Counted from the stretch's first letter, positions 17,309 through 27,332 are shown. The stretch: 64,000 nucleotides of DNA from Winogradskyella tangerina (GCF_003260205.1 NZ_QERF01000001.1:1-64000); one strand, 5' to 3'. A program made the numbers and translations. The notes: generated by a model from the letters alone, not told the origin.

Positions 17309-18247
17309 TTAGTAACTCCACATATCTTGTTCAAAATCTCTGATCTTATCTTTAATTCGCTCTGATTCTAAGAGCTGCATTAATGCATTTTCAGAGATAT
17401 ATTCTTCTACTTTTCTATCGCCATATACATTTTCTTCCTTGTAAATGAGTCCATGAAAACGACGACTGTTGAGTAAGTGATCAAAAGAGATAGGTGTTGC
17501 ACTATTCTCATTATTGAATGATTTGGCATCGTGCAGAATATCCCTAACTTCAGGATAGAAAACCCAGAATAATGGAATAGGCTCAGAATTTGCGTCACCG
17601 CCTCCACCGTAATCACCGAATTCATCTCCACCAAAATCGTTACCATCAATAAAGTTTACGTCTGGTGCAGCTGGTGCTAGTGCTAAAATTCTGTACTTTA
17701 ATTCACCTTGTCGCTTATCAAAATACCACAATCCTTTTATTAAGTAAGACTGAATATCAGCAGGACCGATATCTCTTCTTGTGATATATTGCTCGTCGAT
17801 AAAACCTTCAGCATTGTATTGCTCAATACCAATATCTAAGGTGTCAATTTTAGACATTGACGCTTCAAGATCTTTCAATGTACGCTCTTCAGTGAAATAA
17901 GAATCTGCATACATTCTTACACCGTAAACTGAATCCTTCACATTTTCCATAAGAACTTGATAAAGTGATTTTCTATCATCACCTAAGTTACCTTCAATTG
18001 GAAAGTACAACGGAAAGTTTACACGCTCATCTAATACGACTTTTTCCCAAATCATTTTAGAAAATAAGATGTCTCTGTCACCTACATAACCATATTCTAA
18101 TGGCTTGTCATTATCTAAAAGTAATTCAGCTTCGGTTTTCATACCTATTTCTTCAGGTATTTTTGCATTTAGGACGTTAGCTTGTGCAAACAACGTTTGT
18201 GCTGCTAGCATTGCTACTCCTACATATAAAAAACGCTTCAATTTCAT
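17309..18247 (-). CDS. gldN: Gliding motility / type IX secretion protein GldN
   Basis: A 312-residue exported protein with a signal peptide (MKLKRFLYVGVAMLAAQTLFA). It has the GldN/PorN pattern: a conserved core with MIWEKVVLDERVNFPLYFP, DIQSYLIKGLWYFDKRQGE and PLFWVFYPEVRDILHDAKSF (about residues 65-245), interrupted by an acidic/Gly-rich insert (GGDEFGDYGGGGD). GldN forms a periplasmic ring with the lipoprotein GldK in the type IX secretion system. The order gldK-gldL-gldM-gldN is the standard one, and GldN is last before a strong terminator. Confidence 0.95.
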   Translation of the reverse strand: MKLKRFLYVGVAMLAAQTLFAQANVLNAKIPEEIGMKTEAELLLDNDKPLEYGYVGDRDILFSKMIWEKVVLDERVNFPLYFPIEGNLGDDRKSLYQVLMENVKDSVYGVRMYADSYFTEERTLKDLEASMSKIDTLDIGIEQYNAEGFIDEQYITRRDIGPADIQSYLIKGLWYFDKRQGELKYRILALAPAAPDVNFIDGNDFGGDEFGDYGGGGDANSEPIPLFWVFYPEVRDILHDAKSFNNENSATPISFDHLLNSRRFHGLIYKEENVYGDRKVEEYISENALMQLLESERIKDKIRDFEQDMWSY

Positions 18248-18286
18248 CTTACTTATAATTTGGGTTTTTCGCTTTTAATCAATTTT

Positions 18287-19864
18287 CTAGTTGGTCACCT
18301 CAACAATTACAGGAGATACATTTTTCAACCTGTAAGCTGAGTTACCTTTAATTTTTGCTTTGATACCAAAGATCGTAATGTTGTCACCACGACGTGCTTT
18401 CTTAATGGCAGCAACGGCTTGTGGGCTCATTCTTGTACCCGATACATCAACAGTTGGTTGCCCTGGCACTTTGATCTTGAATGAATTCACCTGAATTGGT
18501 AAATCAAATACAAAATCTTCAAGAGCAGCTCCTACTGTACCGATCTGTACGTTACGCTTTGGTAATTTTACTAATCCTGTTTGACCAGCAATTGTACCGG
18601 TTGGAGCAGGAATATCTTTAATTCTGAAAGTCTTACTATCGCTAGCTTTAGAACCATCATCTAAAGTTGCAGTTACATTGATTGTAACTTCTTTACCTGT
18701 TCCTGGGTTCATGATATATTTACCAGTACCTGATCCTTTAGATAAACCAGATCCTGACGCATTTACTTTATTGTCTGGCACACCAGCAAAAGAAATTGTC
18801 ATTGGGTTAGCAACACCACGGTACACAACGTTCATCTTATCTGCAGAAATAGTTGCAGAGTTTGGACGCGGTACTACCACATAGTTACCAACGATTGGAA
18901 TTTCTAATGGTTTACCATCTTCTAAGAAAGTGAACTTACCGTCAATGGAATGCTCACCTACATTTCCTACGTTGAAATCTAATTTTGCAGCTCCGGTTGA
19001 GTCTAATACTTCAGAAACGTTGATCTCTTGACCTTGAACTGTTAATTCAGTTGGTGTTACGTTTGCATATTTTCCTAATACTACTTTACCTTGGAATTTT
19101 TCACCTGCAAAGAAAGCAGATTTATCAGCCAATACAATTGCTTGGTATTTTTTAAGTGATACAGCCTCGTCTAATGAATTTCCTAAGAAAAGGTTGAATA
19201 AGTTTGCTTCAGTTACCATAACGTCATTTTGCATAGCTGTAAGCTTTGTGTACGACGCAATTGCTGGGAATCCTTGGAAGTGGTAGTTTAACCAATCGAT
19301 CTTTTTGTTGATTTTCTTGTTTTCAACTTTTTCTAAGCTGAATCTTTCATCAAAACGCTCAATTGCTTTTTTATACTTAACATCTGTTCCTAAGATATCT
19401 TTGATCTCATTTTTGTAAGCCTGAATTGTAGCTACAACTTCGTCACCTTTCTTAGTGTAACGATCACCTGTAAACCACATCTCATCTAAGATGTCAGTTT
19501 TATCCATTGCTTCGAAAGGTAAAGTACCAGTTTCTTCATCAATTTTATAACCACCTTCTCTTAATAAGTCTTGCTTTAAAGTTTCGATGTATTTATAAAA
19601 TTTGTCTGAAGCTGCACTTACTAAAGCCGCTTTATTTGCTGGAACACGGAATTCCGCTGGCTTCTCTTCAGCCTTTCTTCCTAAATCGGCTAAAAGTGCA
19701 TCGTTCTTTTCATCAGCAACAGTATTTGAAGCTGAGAACTTCGCTTCCATCAAACCGAAAGCGGATAGTACTTCTTTTGACATATTCATCGCCATCATAG
19801 CAATAAATACCAAGTACATTAAGTTAATCATTTTCTGCCTTGCAGATAATTTTCCTCCTGCCAT
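18287..19864 (-). CDS. gldM: Gliding motility / type IX secretion motor protein GldM
   Basis: A 525-residue protein with one N-terminal membrane helix (KMINLMYLVFIAMMAMNMS) and a long periplasmic part. The periplasmic part has a helical domain (about 40-220) followed by three beta-sandwich domains, ending in VEVTN. This is the GldM/PorM layout. With GldL it forms the proton-driven rotary motor that powers type IX secretion and gliding. The gene lies between gldL (52-base gap) and gldN (39-base gap). Confidence 0.95.
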   Translation of the reverse strand: MAGGKLSARQKMINLMYLVFIAMMAMNMSKEVLSAFGLMEAKFSASNTVADEKNDALLADLGRKAEEKPAEFRVPANKAALVSAASDKFYKYIETLKQDLLREGGYKIDEETGTLPFEAMDKTDILDEMWFTGDRYTKKGDEVVATIQAYKNEIKDILGTDVKYKKAIERFDERFSLEKVENKKINKKIDWLNYHFQGFPAIASYTKLTAMQNDVMVTEANLFNLFLGNSLDEAVSLKKYQAIVLADKSAFFAGEKFQGKVVLGKYANVTPTELTVQGQEINVSEVLDSTGAAKLDFNVGNVGEHSIDGKFTFLEDGKPLEIPIVGNYVVVPRPNSATISADKMNVVYRGVANPMTISFAGVPDNKVNASGSGLSKGSGTGKYIMNPGTGKEVTINVTATLDDGSKASDSKTFRIKDIPAPTGTIAGQTGLVKLPKRNVQIGTVGAALEDFVFDLPIQVNSFKIKVPGQPTVDVSGTRMSPQAVAAIKKARRGDNITIFGIKAKIKGNSAYRLKNVSPVIVEVTN

Positions 19865-19916
19865 TGTAATTAGTTTTTAAATGTTGTTAATTAATTAAAT
19901 TGATAATAAAAACTAA

Positions 19917-20549
19917 TTAGTTTTTGTTCATAGCAGAAAGCATACCTCCGTATACACCATTTAAAGATGATAGGTTTGAGGCAAGAGATTGCATTTGTTC
20001 TTTTAATTTCGTTGCATTTTCTACGGCTTCTTCATTGATTGCAGCCTGACGATTTGCACTCTCCATTTGTACTTTATAAAGACTATTTAAAGACTCCATT
20101 TGTGCAGCAGCTAAAGATAATTCTTCGCTGTATTTCTTCTGAGCTGAGATAGAATCTACAGTTGGGGTAATGTTTTTAGCAGCACCTTCAAAGTTTTTAA
20201 TACTGTTACCAAGGCTTGCCATTAATTCACCATCTATCTTTGCTTCTTTTAATAAGTTGTCTAACTTTTTAGATAATAATCCTTCAGCATCTTTAGGCTC
20301 TTCTTTTTTCTTCTTTCCTAAAGTTTGACCACCTGCTAATTCAGGGTACACTAAAGACCAGTCTAAATCTGCTTGTTGTTTTTCGAATGCAGAGTATGTA
20401 AATACTAAGGCTTCCACAATCATACCGATAGTTAAGATCTCTGAACCGTAAGGCCAGTGCTGAATTTTAAATAATGCTCCAACGATTACGATTGCCGCTC
20501 CTAATCCGTAGATCATGTTTGTTAGTGTCATTTTACCTTTCTGTGCCAT
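19917..20549 (-). CDS. gldL: Gliding motility / type IX secretion motor protein GldL
   Basis: A 210-residue inner-membrane protein with two adjacent membrane helices (MIYGLGAAIVIVGALFKI and ILTIGMIVEALVFTYSAF), separated by the conserved QHWPYGSE. A cytoplasmic coiled-coil tail follows (about 85-210). A membrane Glu in the second helix (VEALVF) is where the family carries its proton-relay residue. GldL is the stator that pairs with GldM. It lies between gldK and gldM on the minus strand. Confidence 0.95.
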   Translation of the reverse strand: MAQKGKMTLTNMIYGLGAAIVIVGALFKIQHWPYGSEILTIGMIVEALVFTYSAFEKQQADLDWSLVYPELAGGQTLGKKKKEEPKDAEGLLSKKLDNLLKEAKIDGELMASLGNSIKNFEGAAKNITPTVDSISAQKKYSEELSLAAAQMESLNSLYKVQMESANRQAAINEEAVENATKLKEQMQSLASNLSSLNGVYGGMLSAMNKN

Positions 20550-20628
20550 AATTTGTTTAGTTTTTAGTTTAAGTTAATTGGTATAACTTAAGTAGGTTAA
20601 TTTAATTTGGGTTATGTTTTATGCGATG

Positions 20629-21981
20629 TTAATTTGTTGCTGCGTTGTTGGTTACTTCTGTTCCCATGTAATCTTGAACAGTTCTAAATCCGATATAACT
20701 TCTCGCTGAATCCGCATATTCGTAGTCTCTTGAACTTACTTGTAAGAAGTACGAAACATCTTTCCAAGAACCTCCTCTAACTACTTTACGAGAATTTTCA
20801 GGATCGTTCACATTTGGGTTGATGGTTGAAGAAAATTCATAAGATGCAGGATCGTATGAACCATTTACCCATTCTGAAACGTTACCAGCCATATTATACA
20901 GGTTGAAATCATTTGGATCATATGCATCTGCTTCAACAGTATATAATGCTTGATCCGCTGCGTAATCACCTCTTAAAGGCTTAAAGTTTGCCATGAAACA
21001 ACCTCTGTCATTTTTAGTATATGGTCCACCCCATGGGTAAGACGCACCTTGAAGACCACCACGAGCTGCGTATTCCCACTCAGCTTCTGAAGGTAATCTG
21101 TAAGCATTTACAGGTTGTCTACCTTTACTTCTTTGATATCCATTATGATATAGTGTTCTCCACTGGCAAAATGCTTGCGCTTGTTTCCAAGAAACACCTA
21201 CAACTGGGTAATCACCATAAGCGTCATGCCAGAAATAATCATTATGCATTGGCTCATTATATGAATAAGCGAAATCTCTGATCCAAGCCGTAGTATCTGG
21301 GTAAACCTCTACTTCTTCTTGTTCAATTACTTCTGAACGTCTTAAGCTTCTGTCTTTGGCAGCCTTGGCGATGTCCATATATGTATACTGAAACTTGAAT
21401 TGCTTCACATCCCAAGTACGCTGACCATTATAAGATTCTTCTAATGGTAAGTACATACCATCCATAACCTCAGCATATAATTCGTCTGGATAATCGTCAG
21501 TATCAAAAATTAAATCTACATCACGATTAATCTTACGCTGCTCATTACCATAAGTATTTTGCATATAGCTTTCATAGGCATTTAGATCCTCTGGGTTAGA
21601 ATCTAAGTAAGCGAATTCTCCGATATCACCATTACCTGGAGTTTTTCCTTCTAAATCAGCCATCTCAGCCAATTTAAGTCGAAGTATAGAATCGCGTACC
21701 CAAAATACGAACTGGCGATACTCGCTGTTTGTAATTTCGGTTTCGTCCATATAAAACGCGCGTACAGTAGCAGTTTTAGTTGGAGCATCCTTAACACCAG
21801 CAATATCATCATCTGATTTACCCATAATAAAAGCTCCACCAGGAACTAATGTCATACCATAAGGCTTTTCTGGGTGCCATTTTTTACCTTTTACACCGAC
21901 GACTTGTCCACGGTCTCCAGAATTACAACTGGCAACCAAAACCAAAACGGCGCTTAGTAAAATAAATTTCTTAATATTCAT
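20629..21981 (-). CDS. gldK: Gliding motility / type IX secretion lipoprotein GldK
   Basis: A 450-residue lipoprotein (lipobox LVASC, Cys at about 19) with a formylglycine-generating-enzyme/sulfatase-modifying fold. Recognisable parts include GGAFIMGKSDDD, ITNSEYRQFVFWV, VGVSWKQAQAFCQWR, YRLPSEAEWEYAARGG, NMAGNVSEWVNG and VVRGGSWKD. In the type IX system this fold is structural and GldK forms the outer-membrane-side ring with GldN. It is the first gene of the operon. Confidence 0.95.
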   Translation of the reverse strand: MNIKKFILLSAVLVLVASCNSGDRGQVVGVKGKKWHPEKPYGMTLVPGGAFIMGKSDDDIAGVKDAPTKTATVRAFYMDETEITNSEYRQFVFWVRDSILRLKLAEMADLEGKTPGNGDIGEFAYLDSNPEDLNAYESYMQNTYGNEQRKINRDVDLIFDTDDYPDELYAEVMDGMYLPLEESYNGQRTWDVKQFKFQYTYMDIAKAAKDRSLRRSEVIEQEEVEVYPDTTAWIRDFAYSYNEPMHNDYFWHDAYGDYPVVGVSWKQAQAFCQWRTLYHNGYQRSKGRQPVNAYRLPSEAEWEYAARGGLQGASYPWGGPYTKNDRGCFMANFKPLRGDYAADQALYTVEADAYDPNDFNLYNMAGNVSEWVNGSYDPASYEFSSTINPNVNDPENSRKVVRGGSWKDVSYFLQVSSRDYEYADSARSYIGFRTVQDYMGTEVTNNAATN

Positions 21982-22006
21982 AGTAACTCGAGGTTAAATT
22001 AGTCGT

Positions 22007-22020
22007 CCTTAATTTTAAGG
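22007..22020. promoter_or_regulatory. Short inverted repeat upstream of gldK
   Basis: CCTTAA and TTAAGG are separated by two bases, 26 bases upstream of the gldK start codon. It could be an operator for the gld operon or a chance AT-rich palindrome. Confidence 0.25.
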
Positions 22021-22141
22021 TCGTAAACATATTTATATATTTTCGAAAAAACAACTTTTTTCTAATTTTTTTTGCATTTCGTCCTTAAAAAATGCATTTC
22101 ATCGATGAAATTAATGTTAAATTATCGACGAAGTGTACGAT

Positions 22142-23308
22142 TTAAAAGCTGTTCTTCCTGTAGGCTTTATACCATCGTTCAGGGACTTCTCCCTGAGTAG
22201 CAAGCACATAATCATCGTGCATGCATGGTAATAACGTGTGCTTTTTTAATTTATTATTAACATCTGGTAAAAATGGAATTTCAATCCACCAACGTCCAGT
22301 CTTCAAACTTTTATAAAAGATTAACTCATCATCTTCAACTAAGACATTGTACTTCTGAAACTGTCTATCATTAGTGAAATTATCATCCTTCACTCTACAA
22401 TTAACGCCTTCAATAAAATACCAGATCATCTGAGCTAATAGCATGGATGTAGCATTGTCATTTTTAGAATTCTTGTACTCATAAATTCCGAACGACGATA
22501 CCTTATTACTTATTCCTGCATAACGCGAAATTGCACAAATCTCTTTACCAGTAAATCCGTTTGGGGAATATTTTTGATTATCACTGACTTCAGAGGCTTG
22601 TATAGATTTCAGATCTATCGAAACAATATGTGCATCTCTTAATAAGGGTTCTACCATTGTTATCTCGTTTGAGATTTCACCTAAACGGTAGGCTTCAAAA
22701 TAAAGCTTCTCCATTAAGTCGATCTCTTCTTGAGCATTAAAATAGGTTTGGTAACCTATAGTAGAATAATTAAAAAGGTTATACGGTTCTTCAACAATAA
22801 TTTTTCCGACGTAGCTATTATTTCGGATTGGTAAGTTGGCATCACCCAAATCAAAATTAGTATCGATATTAACGATATTAATCATTGGCATTACCGAATC
22901 ATAAGCTCTATAGTTGGCGTATGTTAAATCTTGACTTCCACCTAGTATTATTGGTATGATATTTTTTTCAATTAAAACTGTAATTGCTGTTCTAATTGCA
23001 AAGTAGGTGTCCTCCACCGATTCACCTGGTTCTATATCACCAAGGTCAGCAATTGTGGTACCCCAATTTCCAGGAAATAACGAATACAGTGTTTTACGAA
23101 TCGAATCGAAATTAATTTCAATCCCCATGTAGTTGACATCGTTACGATGTTCCTGCACTCCGATAATGGCAAGTTGCACGCCATCGAGATCTGGCATGCC
23201 GTTTTGACGAGAGTGAATTTTAATTTTTTTTCCTAGTGCTTGTTGGGCTATTAGTTCGGTATGAGCTAAAACTGCATCTGAAACAGGCGTTAGAAAATTA
23301 AAATTCAT
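22142..23308 (-). CDS. Arginase/formimidoylglutamase-fold protein with eroded metal motifs
   Basis: A 388-residue protein with the ureohydrolase fold. The three metal-binding motifs can be located but differ from active enzymes: GGGHS is ILGGSQD, DAHxD is IDTNFDLGD, and SxDxDxxDP is VSIDLKSIQASE. At least two His and one Asp ligand are therefore missing. From memory, Flavobacteriaceae often carry such a gene, annotated as formimidoylglutamase, between topA and gldK. It lies 5 bases from the topA stop and 160 bases before gldK. An enzymatic role is doubtful; a role linked to the secretion system is inference from gene order. Confidence 0.75.
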   Translation of the reverse strand: MNFNFLTPVSDAVLAHTELIAQQALGKKIKIHSRQNGMPDLDGVQLAIIGVQEHRNDVNYMGIEINFDSIRKTLYSLFPGNWGTTIADLGDIEPGESVEDTYFAIRTAITVLIEKNIIPIILGGSQDLTYANYRAYDSVMPMINIVNIDTNFDLGDANLPIRNNSYVGKIIVEEPYNLFNYSTIGYQTYFNAQEEIDLMEKLYFEAYRLGEISNEITMVEPLLRDAHIVSIDLKSIQASEVSDNQKYSPNGFTGKEICAISRYAGISNKVSSFGIYEYKNSKNDNATSMLLAQMIWYFIEGVNCRVKDDNFTNDRQFQKYNVLVEDDELIFYKSLKTGRWWIEIPFLPDVNNKLKKHTLLPCMHDDYVLATQGEVPERWYKAYRKNSF

Positions 23309-23313
23309 TATTC

Positions 23314-25809
23314 TTATTTCTTTTTACTGGTCGCTTTTTTTCTTGTTTTCTTTTTTGGAGCGTTTTTTTCGAGAATGGCTTTTGCTTCTTCCAGAGTCAT
23401 TTCAGAAACGTCGACCGTCTTAGCGAGTTCAACTTTCTGCTTTCCTTTAATCACATTGTGTCTTCCCCATCTAGCTTTCTCTACTCTGATACCTTCGTCT
23501 TCCCAAACGTGGATAAGTTTATCTTTTTCTTTCTGAATTTTATCCTCGATCAAAGTTACGATGTCTTCTTCAGATAAGTTATCCCAATCATATTTTTTAT
23601 TAACATTTATGAACATGTTATTCCATTTTATGAATGGTCCAAATCGGCCTTTGCCTTTGGTAACTTCTAATCCTTGATAGGTATAAATTGGTGCGTCCGC
23701 TTTTTCTTTCTCCTTTATATATACGATGGCTTCGTCGAGATCCACACTTAATGGATCAACACCTTTTGGTAAAGACACAAACTTTTTCCCAAAACGCACA
23801 TACGGACCAAAGCGTCCGTTGTTTACTTCAACTTCATCATCCTTATAATGTCCTAAAGATTTTGGAAGTTTGAATAAATCCATAGCCTCTTCGAACGTTA
23901 TAGAACTTAACTGCTGATCTGGTGAAAGACTTGCAAATTTTGGTTTTTCTTCATCGTCAACCGTTCCAACCTGAACCATTGGTCCAAATTTTCCTAAACG
24001 CACACTAACCTGACGCCCGCTTTTTGGATCTGTTCCCAGGATGCGTTCTCCAGATTCGCGCTCAGCATTTTCCTGTACGTCTTCGACCTGAGGATGGAAG
24101 CCTTTGTAAAAGTCTTTCATCATGGCTCGCCAATCTTCCTTTCCTTCTGCAATATCATCGAAGCTTTCTTCTACCCTGGCGGTAAAATTGTAATCGAGAA
24201 TATTTTCAAAATGATTGACAAGGAAATCTGTAACGATCATACCCGTATCTGTTGGCACCAACTTACCTTTATTTGAACCTACCTTCTCGGATAAGTTTTT
24301 AGTCTTCATAGCACCATCTTGAAGTACGATCTGCTGATAGCCTCTTTCTTCACCTTCGTGGCTACCTTTTTCGATGTAATTTCTATTTTGAATTGTTGAT
24401 ATTGTTGGTGCGTAAGTTGATGGACGTCCAATGCCTAATTCTTCTAACTGCTTTACCAGTGATGCCTCGGTATATCTTGAAGGTGGTCTGGTAAATCGTT
24501 GTGTTGCTGTTATATAATTATTGTTTAGCTTCTCTCCTGTTTCGAGGTGTGGTAGGATTCCTTCTTGCTCTGCATGCTCATCATCGGTACCTTCAAGATA
24601 AACTTTAAGGAACCCATCGAATGTAATGATCTCACCATTTGCAGTAAACTGTTCGTCTACTTTTTTAGACGCATTAATTTTGATTCTGAGATTGGTACGT
24701 TCAAGTTTTGCATCGCTCATTTGAGAGGCAATAGCACGTTTCCAAATAAGACCATATAATCTCGCCTGATCACGTTCAACATTAACCGTGTGGTTGGCAA
24801 AGTTTGTAGGTCTAATAGCTTCGTGTGCTTCTTGCGCGCCTTTAGCTTTTCCTTTATAATTTCTTGGATTACTATATTCTGAACCGTAAGCCGATATGAT
24901 CTCGCTTTCTGCTCCTCTTCGTGCTTCTTCTGATAAATTCACACTATCAGTTCTCATATAAGTAATTAAACCAGCCTCATATAGACGCTGTGCATTACTC
25001 ATAGTTCTACTTACAGAAAAGCCCAGTTTACGTGAAGCTTCTTGCTGTAAAGTCGACGTTGTAAACGGTGCTGCTGGCGATTTTTTTGCTGGTTTTTTTT
25101 GCAAATCTGAAACCTGATACCATGCTTCTTTATTTGCTTCTAAGAAATCTAATGCCTCTTCTTCAGAACCAAAATTTTTAGGAAGTTTAGCTCTAAACGA
25201 CTTGCCTTCTTGTGAGGTAAATTCTGCATCTACTCTATAAGAAGCGGTAGGATTGAAATTCTGGATTTCACGCTCACGTTCAACTATCAAACGCACAGAA
25301 ACAGATTGCACTCTTCCTGCAGATAATCCGCCTTTAACCTTTCGCCATAAAACTGGGGAAAGTTCGTAACCAACGATTCGGTCTAGCACTCGTCTGGCTT
25401 GCTGGGCATCTACCAAGTTATAATCTATACTTCTTGGATTTTCAATAGCTCTGTTTATGGCGCTTTTGGTAATCTCATGGAACACGATGCGCTTGGTCTT
25501 TTCCTTATCTAATCCTAATGCTTCAGCTAAGTGCCAAGCAATGGCTTCTCCTTCTCGATCCTCATCACTTGCCAACCAAACCATTTCAGCTTTCTTTGCC
25601 AATTCCTTGAGTTTTTTTACGACATCTCTTTTGTCTTTAGAAACTCTATATTTTGGTTCGAAATCGCCATCGACATCAACACCTAGTTCTTTAGATGGCA
25701 AGTCAGAAATGTGCCCGAAACTAGATTCAACTTTATAATCTTTTCCTAAAAATTTCTCTATTGTTTTTGCCTTTGCAGGTGACTCAACTATGACTAAATT
25801 CTTCGGCAT
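23314..25809 (-). CDS. topA: DNA topoisomerase I (type IA)
   Basis: An 831-residue enzyme that relaxes negative supercoils. A Toprim domain opens the protein (LVIVESPAKAKTIEKFLG, with acidic DEDREGEA around residue 80). The catalytic Tyr is in the LITYMRTDSVNLS block (about residue 290). Domains II-IV follow with ELGIGRPSTYAPTI. The C-terminal part has several Toprim-C/zinc-ribbon-like repeats of the form GRFGPYVRFG without Cys pairs, and a very basic tail (KKKTRKKATSKKK). The length is usual for Bacteroidota TopA. Confidence 0.95.
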   Translation of the reverse strand: MPKNLVIVESPAKAKTIEKFLGKDYKVESSFGHISDLPSKELGVDVDGDFEPKYRVSKDKRDVVKKLKELAKKAEMVWLASDEDREGEAIAWHLAEALGLDKEKTKRIVFHEITKSAINRAIENPRSIDYNLVDAQQARRVLDRIVGYELSPVLWRKVKGGLSAGRVQSVSVRLIVEREREIQNFNPTASYRVDAEFTSQEGKSFRAKLPKNFGSEEEALDFLEANKEAWYQVSDLQKKPAKKSPAAPFTTSTLQQEASRKLGFSVSRTMSNAQRLYEAGLITYMRTDSVNLSEEARRGAESEIISAYGSEYSNPRNYKGKAKGAQEAHEAIRPTNFANHTVNVERDQARLYGLIWKRAIASQMSDAKLERTNLRIKINASKKVDEQFTANGEIITFDGFLKVYLEGTDDEHAEQEGILPHLETGEKLNNNYITATQRFTRPPSRYTEASLVKQLEELGIGRPSTYAPTISTIQNRNYIEKGSHEGEERGYQQIVLQDGAMKTKNLSEKVGSNKGKLVPTDTGMIVTDFLVNHFENILDYNFTARVEESFDDIAEGKEDWRAMMKDFYKGFHPQVEDVQENAERESGERILGTDPKSGRQVSVRLGKFGPMVQVGTVDDEEKPKFASLSPDQQLSSITFEEAMDLFKLPKSLGHYKDDEVEVNNGRFGPYVRFGKKFVSLPKGVDPLSVDLDEAIVYIKEKEKADAPIYTYQGLEVTKGKGRFGPFIKWNNMFINVNKKYDWDNLSEEDIVTLIEDKIQKEKDKLIHVWEDEGIRVEKARWGRHNVIKGKQKVELAKTVDVSEMTLEEAKAILEKNAPKKKTRKKATSKKK

Positions 25810-25829
25810 TCTTTATTTTTTTGAGGTTA

Positions 25830-25837
25830 CAAATGTA
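25830..25837 (-). promoter_or_regulatory. Putative topA -7 box TACATTTG
   Basis: Matches TAnnTTTG on the minus strand, 20 bases upstream of the topA start codon. A TTG about 16 bases further upstream could serve as the -33 element, slightly closer than usual. Confidence 0.5.
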
Positions 25838-25915
25838 TGCGAAAATAAATTTACAATCCTAATTTGGTCTGAAATAGCATACACTTTATCGCTATTTGAA
25901 GTGGTTCTAAAACAA

Positions 25916-25944
25916 AATAAGCCTTGTAAAAAACAAGGCTTATT
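25916..25944. terminator. Hairpin terminator between topA and a lipoprotein gene
   Basis: A perfect 12-bp stem (AATAAGCCTTGT with ACAAGGCTTATT) and a 5-base loop. It lies 23 bases past the stop of the minus-strand gene at 25968 and ahead of the topA promoter. Confidence 0.7.
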
Positions 25945-25967
25945 AACAAATGTTAATGTTGTTATAA

Positions 25968-26405
25968 TTAATATGAGTAGAGTATTGGTTCTGAATAATC
26001 TAGAAGATTAAAGCTCACTTGTTGTTCACCTTCAACCTGAAGATCTCTGAGATCGAATGTGAAGGTCTTGGTGAATACAGCAAGACATGCTTCATCATTA
26101 ATTAATACTGCTCTAATATTTCTTTGCACAGGTAATGATTCCATAACACCTTCTGAAGAAAACAGCTGAAGAATCCATGTTTCTCCATTGCAGCCGCTTG
26201 CACTAATTTCAATACTTAAACAATCGCCTTCAATTTCTGCACTATTAATATTGAAGAAATCAGAATTTGCATTTTGGTATGCATTACTATCTACTACGGC
26301 GAAACGGTCACAATCTGTGGGCGGTAATTGTATATCGTCATCCTCACATTGAAAATTCAAAAGAAGAATTGCAAAAAGAAATAGTATTGCCTTTGAATGT
26401 TTCAT
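25968..26405 (-). CDS. Small lipoprotein of unknown function
   Basis: A 145-residue protein with a signal peptide and lipobox-like LNFQC (Cys at about 19), followed by the acidic linker EDDDIQLPP. The mature part is a beta-rich domain with Cys at several places (PTDCDRF, GDCLSIEISASGCNGETW, DEACLAVF). This is the pattern of small Bacteroidota lipoproteins that I cannot assign further. It follows the membrane-protein gene at 26450-27256 on the same strand and may be co-transcribed. Confidence 0.7.
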   Translation of the reverse strand: MKHSKAILFLFAILLLNFQCEDDDIQLPPTDCDRFAVVDSNAYQNANSDFFNINSAEIEGDCLSIEISASGCNGETWILQLFSSEGVMESLPVQRNIRAVLINDEACLAVFTKTFTFDLRDLQVEGEQQVSFNLLDYSEPILYSY

Positions 26406-26449
26406 GTCATCACTTTTAATGTAGATGGACTGATTTCAAAATGGTTGCG

Positions 26450-27256
26450 TTAAAAATTTACATCTTCTACCATTTGCATGCTATTGTCTTCGCTTTCAAA
26501 TCCGACGACTTCCTTATAAATATAATAGTTAGGTAAAAACACAAATGATTGCGTTACATAGGTTCCTACAAAACACATTAGAAAACCAACGATAGAGGCT
26601 AGAAAACCACAAACAAAAATAAGTGCAAATGAAATTCCCCATTTCTTATTACCGAGTGCAAAACTCAAATTGATAATCTCAGAGACTGATTTATCAGGAT
26701 TATAAGCATAAACAACATACATAAAGTATAAGGGAACGAACGCGTATATTATAGGTATAATACACAACATTGTAGCAACGATTGCAATCCCAGCTAAAGC
26801 CAACCCTAACTTAATGGTCTTTCCTAAATAGGGCTTTTTAAAGAAGTAAAAATAATCCTCTCTACCCACTTCATTAAAATCTTTCATTTTGCAAATGCGA
26901 TAAAAAGCAGCCTGCAATCCAAAGGAAATGGTACTAATACCCGCAATAAAAAACAAGTACATCGGTATCATTACTAGAAAAAACAAAGGACTTACATCTG
27001 GCTCATAATACGAGTCGTAGTAACCGTAAGAATCATAGCCGCCATAACCCGAAGGATACATATCAAAAAGCCCGAGAAAAAACAGTGGGATATAAACAAT
27101 CATAGCAAAAGGAATAATCAAAACTGTTCTCAACAGAACAGTAACTAATCCTTGCACCCACACCTTTTTAAATAATTCTATGGAGTCGTTGAAAATAATT
27201 CCAAAATCTAAATGTTTAGCATTTTGGATACGGCTTTGTATTTCTGAAATATGCAT
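26450..27256 (-). CDS. Multi-pass membrane protein of unknown function
   Basis: A 268-residue integral membrane protein with about six hydrophobic segments. The second segment is followed by a Tyr/Gly-rich loop (YPSGYGGYDSYGYYDSYY). Long helices follow, such as LGLALAGIAIVATMLCIIPIIYAFVPLYFMY. The architecture resembles small DUF975/glycerophosphoryl-diester-like membrane proteins, but no family was recognised with confidence. It is divergent from miaB, with 165 bases between the two starts. Confidence 0.75.
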   Translation of the reverse strand: MHISEIQSRIQNAKHLDFGIIFNDSIELFKKVWVQGLVTVLLRTVLIIPFAMIVYIPLFFLGLFDMYPSGYGGYDSYGYYDSYYEPDVSPLFFLVMIPMYLFFIAGISTISFGLQAAFYRICKMKDFNEVGREDYFYFFKKPYLGKTIKLGLALAGIAIVATMLCIIPIIYAFVPLYFMYVVYAYNPDKSVSEIINLSFALGNKKWGISFALIFVCGFLASIVGFLMCFVGTYVTQSFVFLPNYYIYKEVVGFESEDNSMQMVEDVNF

Positions 27257-27332
27257 TGATGATCGATTTGATTAGTTGCTTCAAAGTAATTCAATTTTTA
27301 GGACTTTTTCAAATTAAATATCTAGCTGACAC

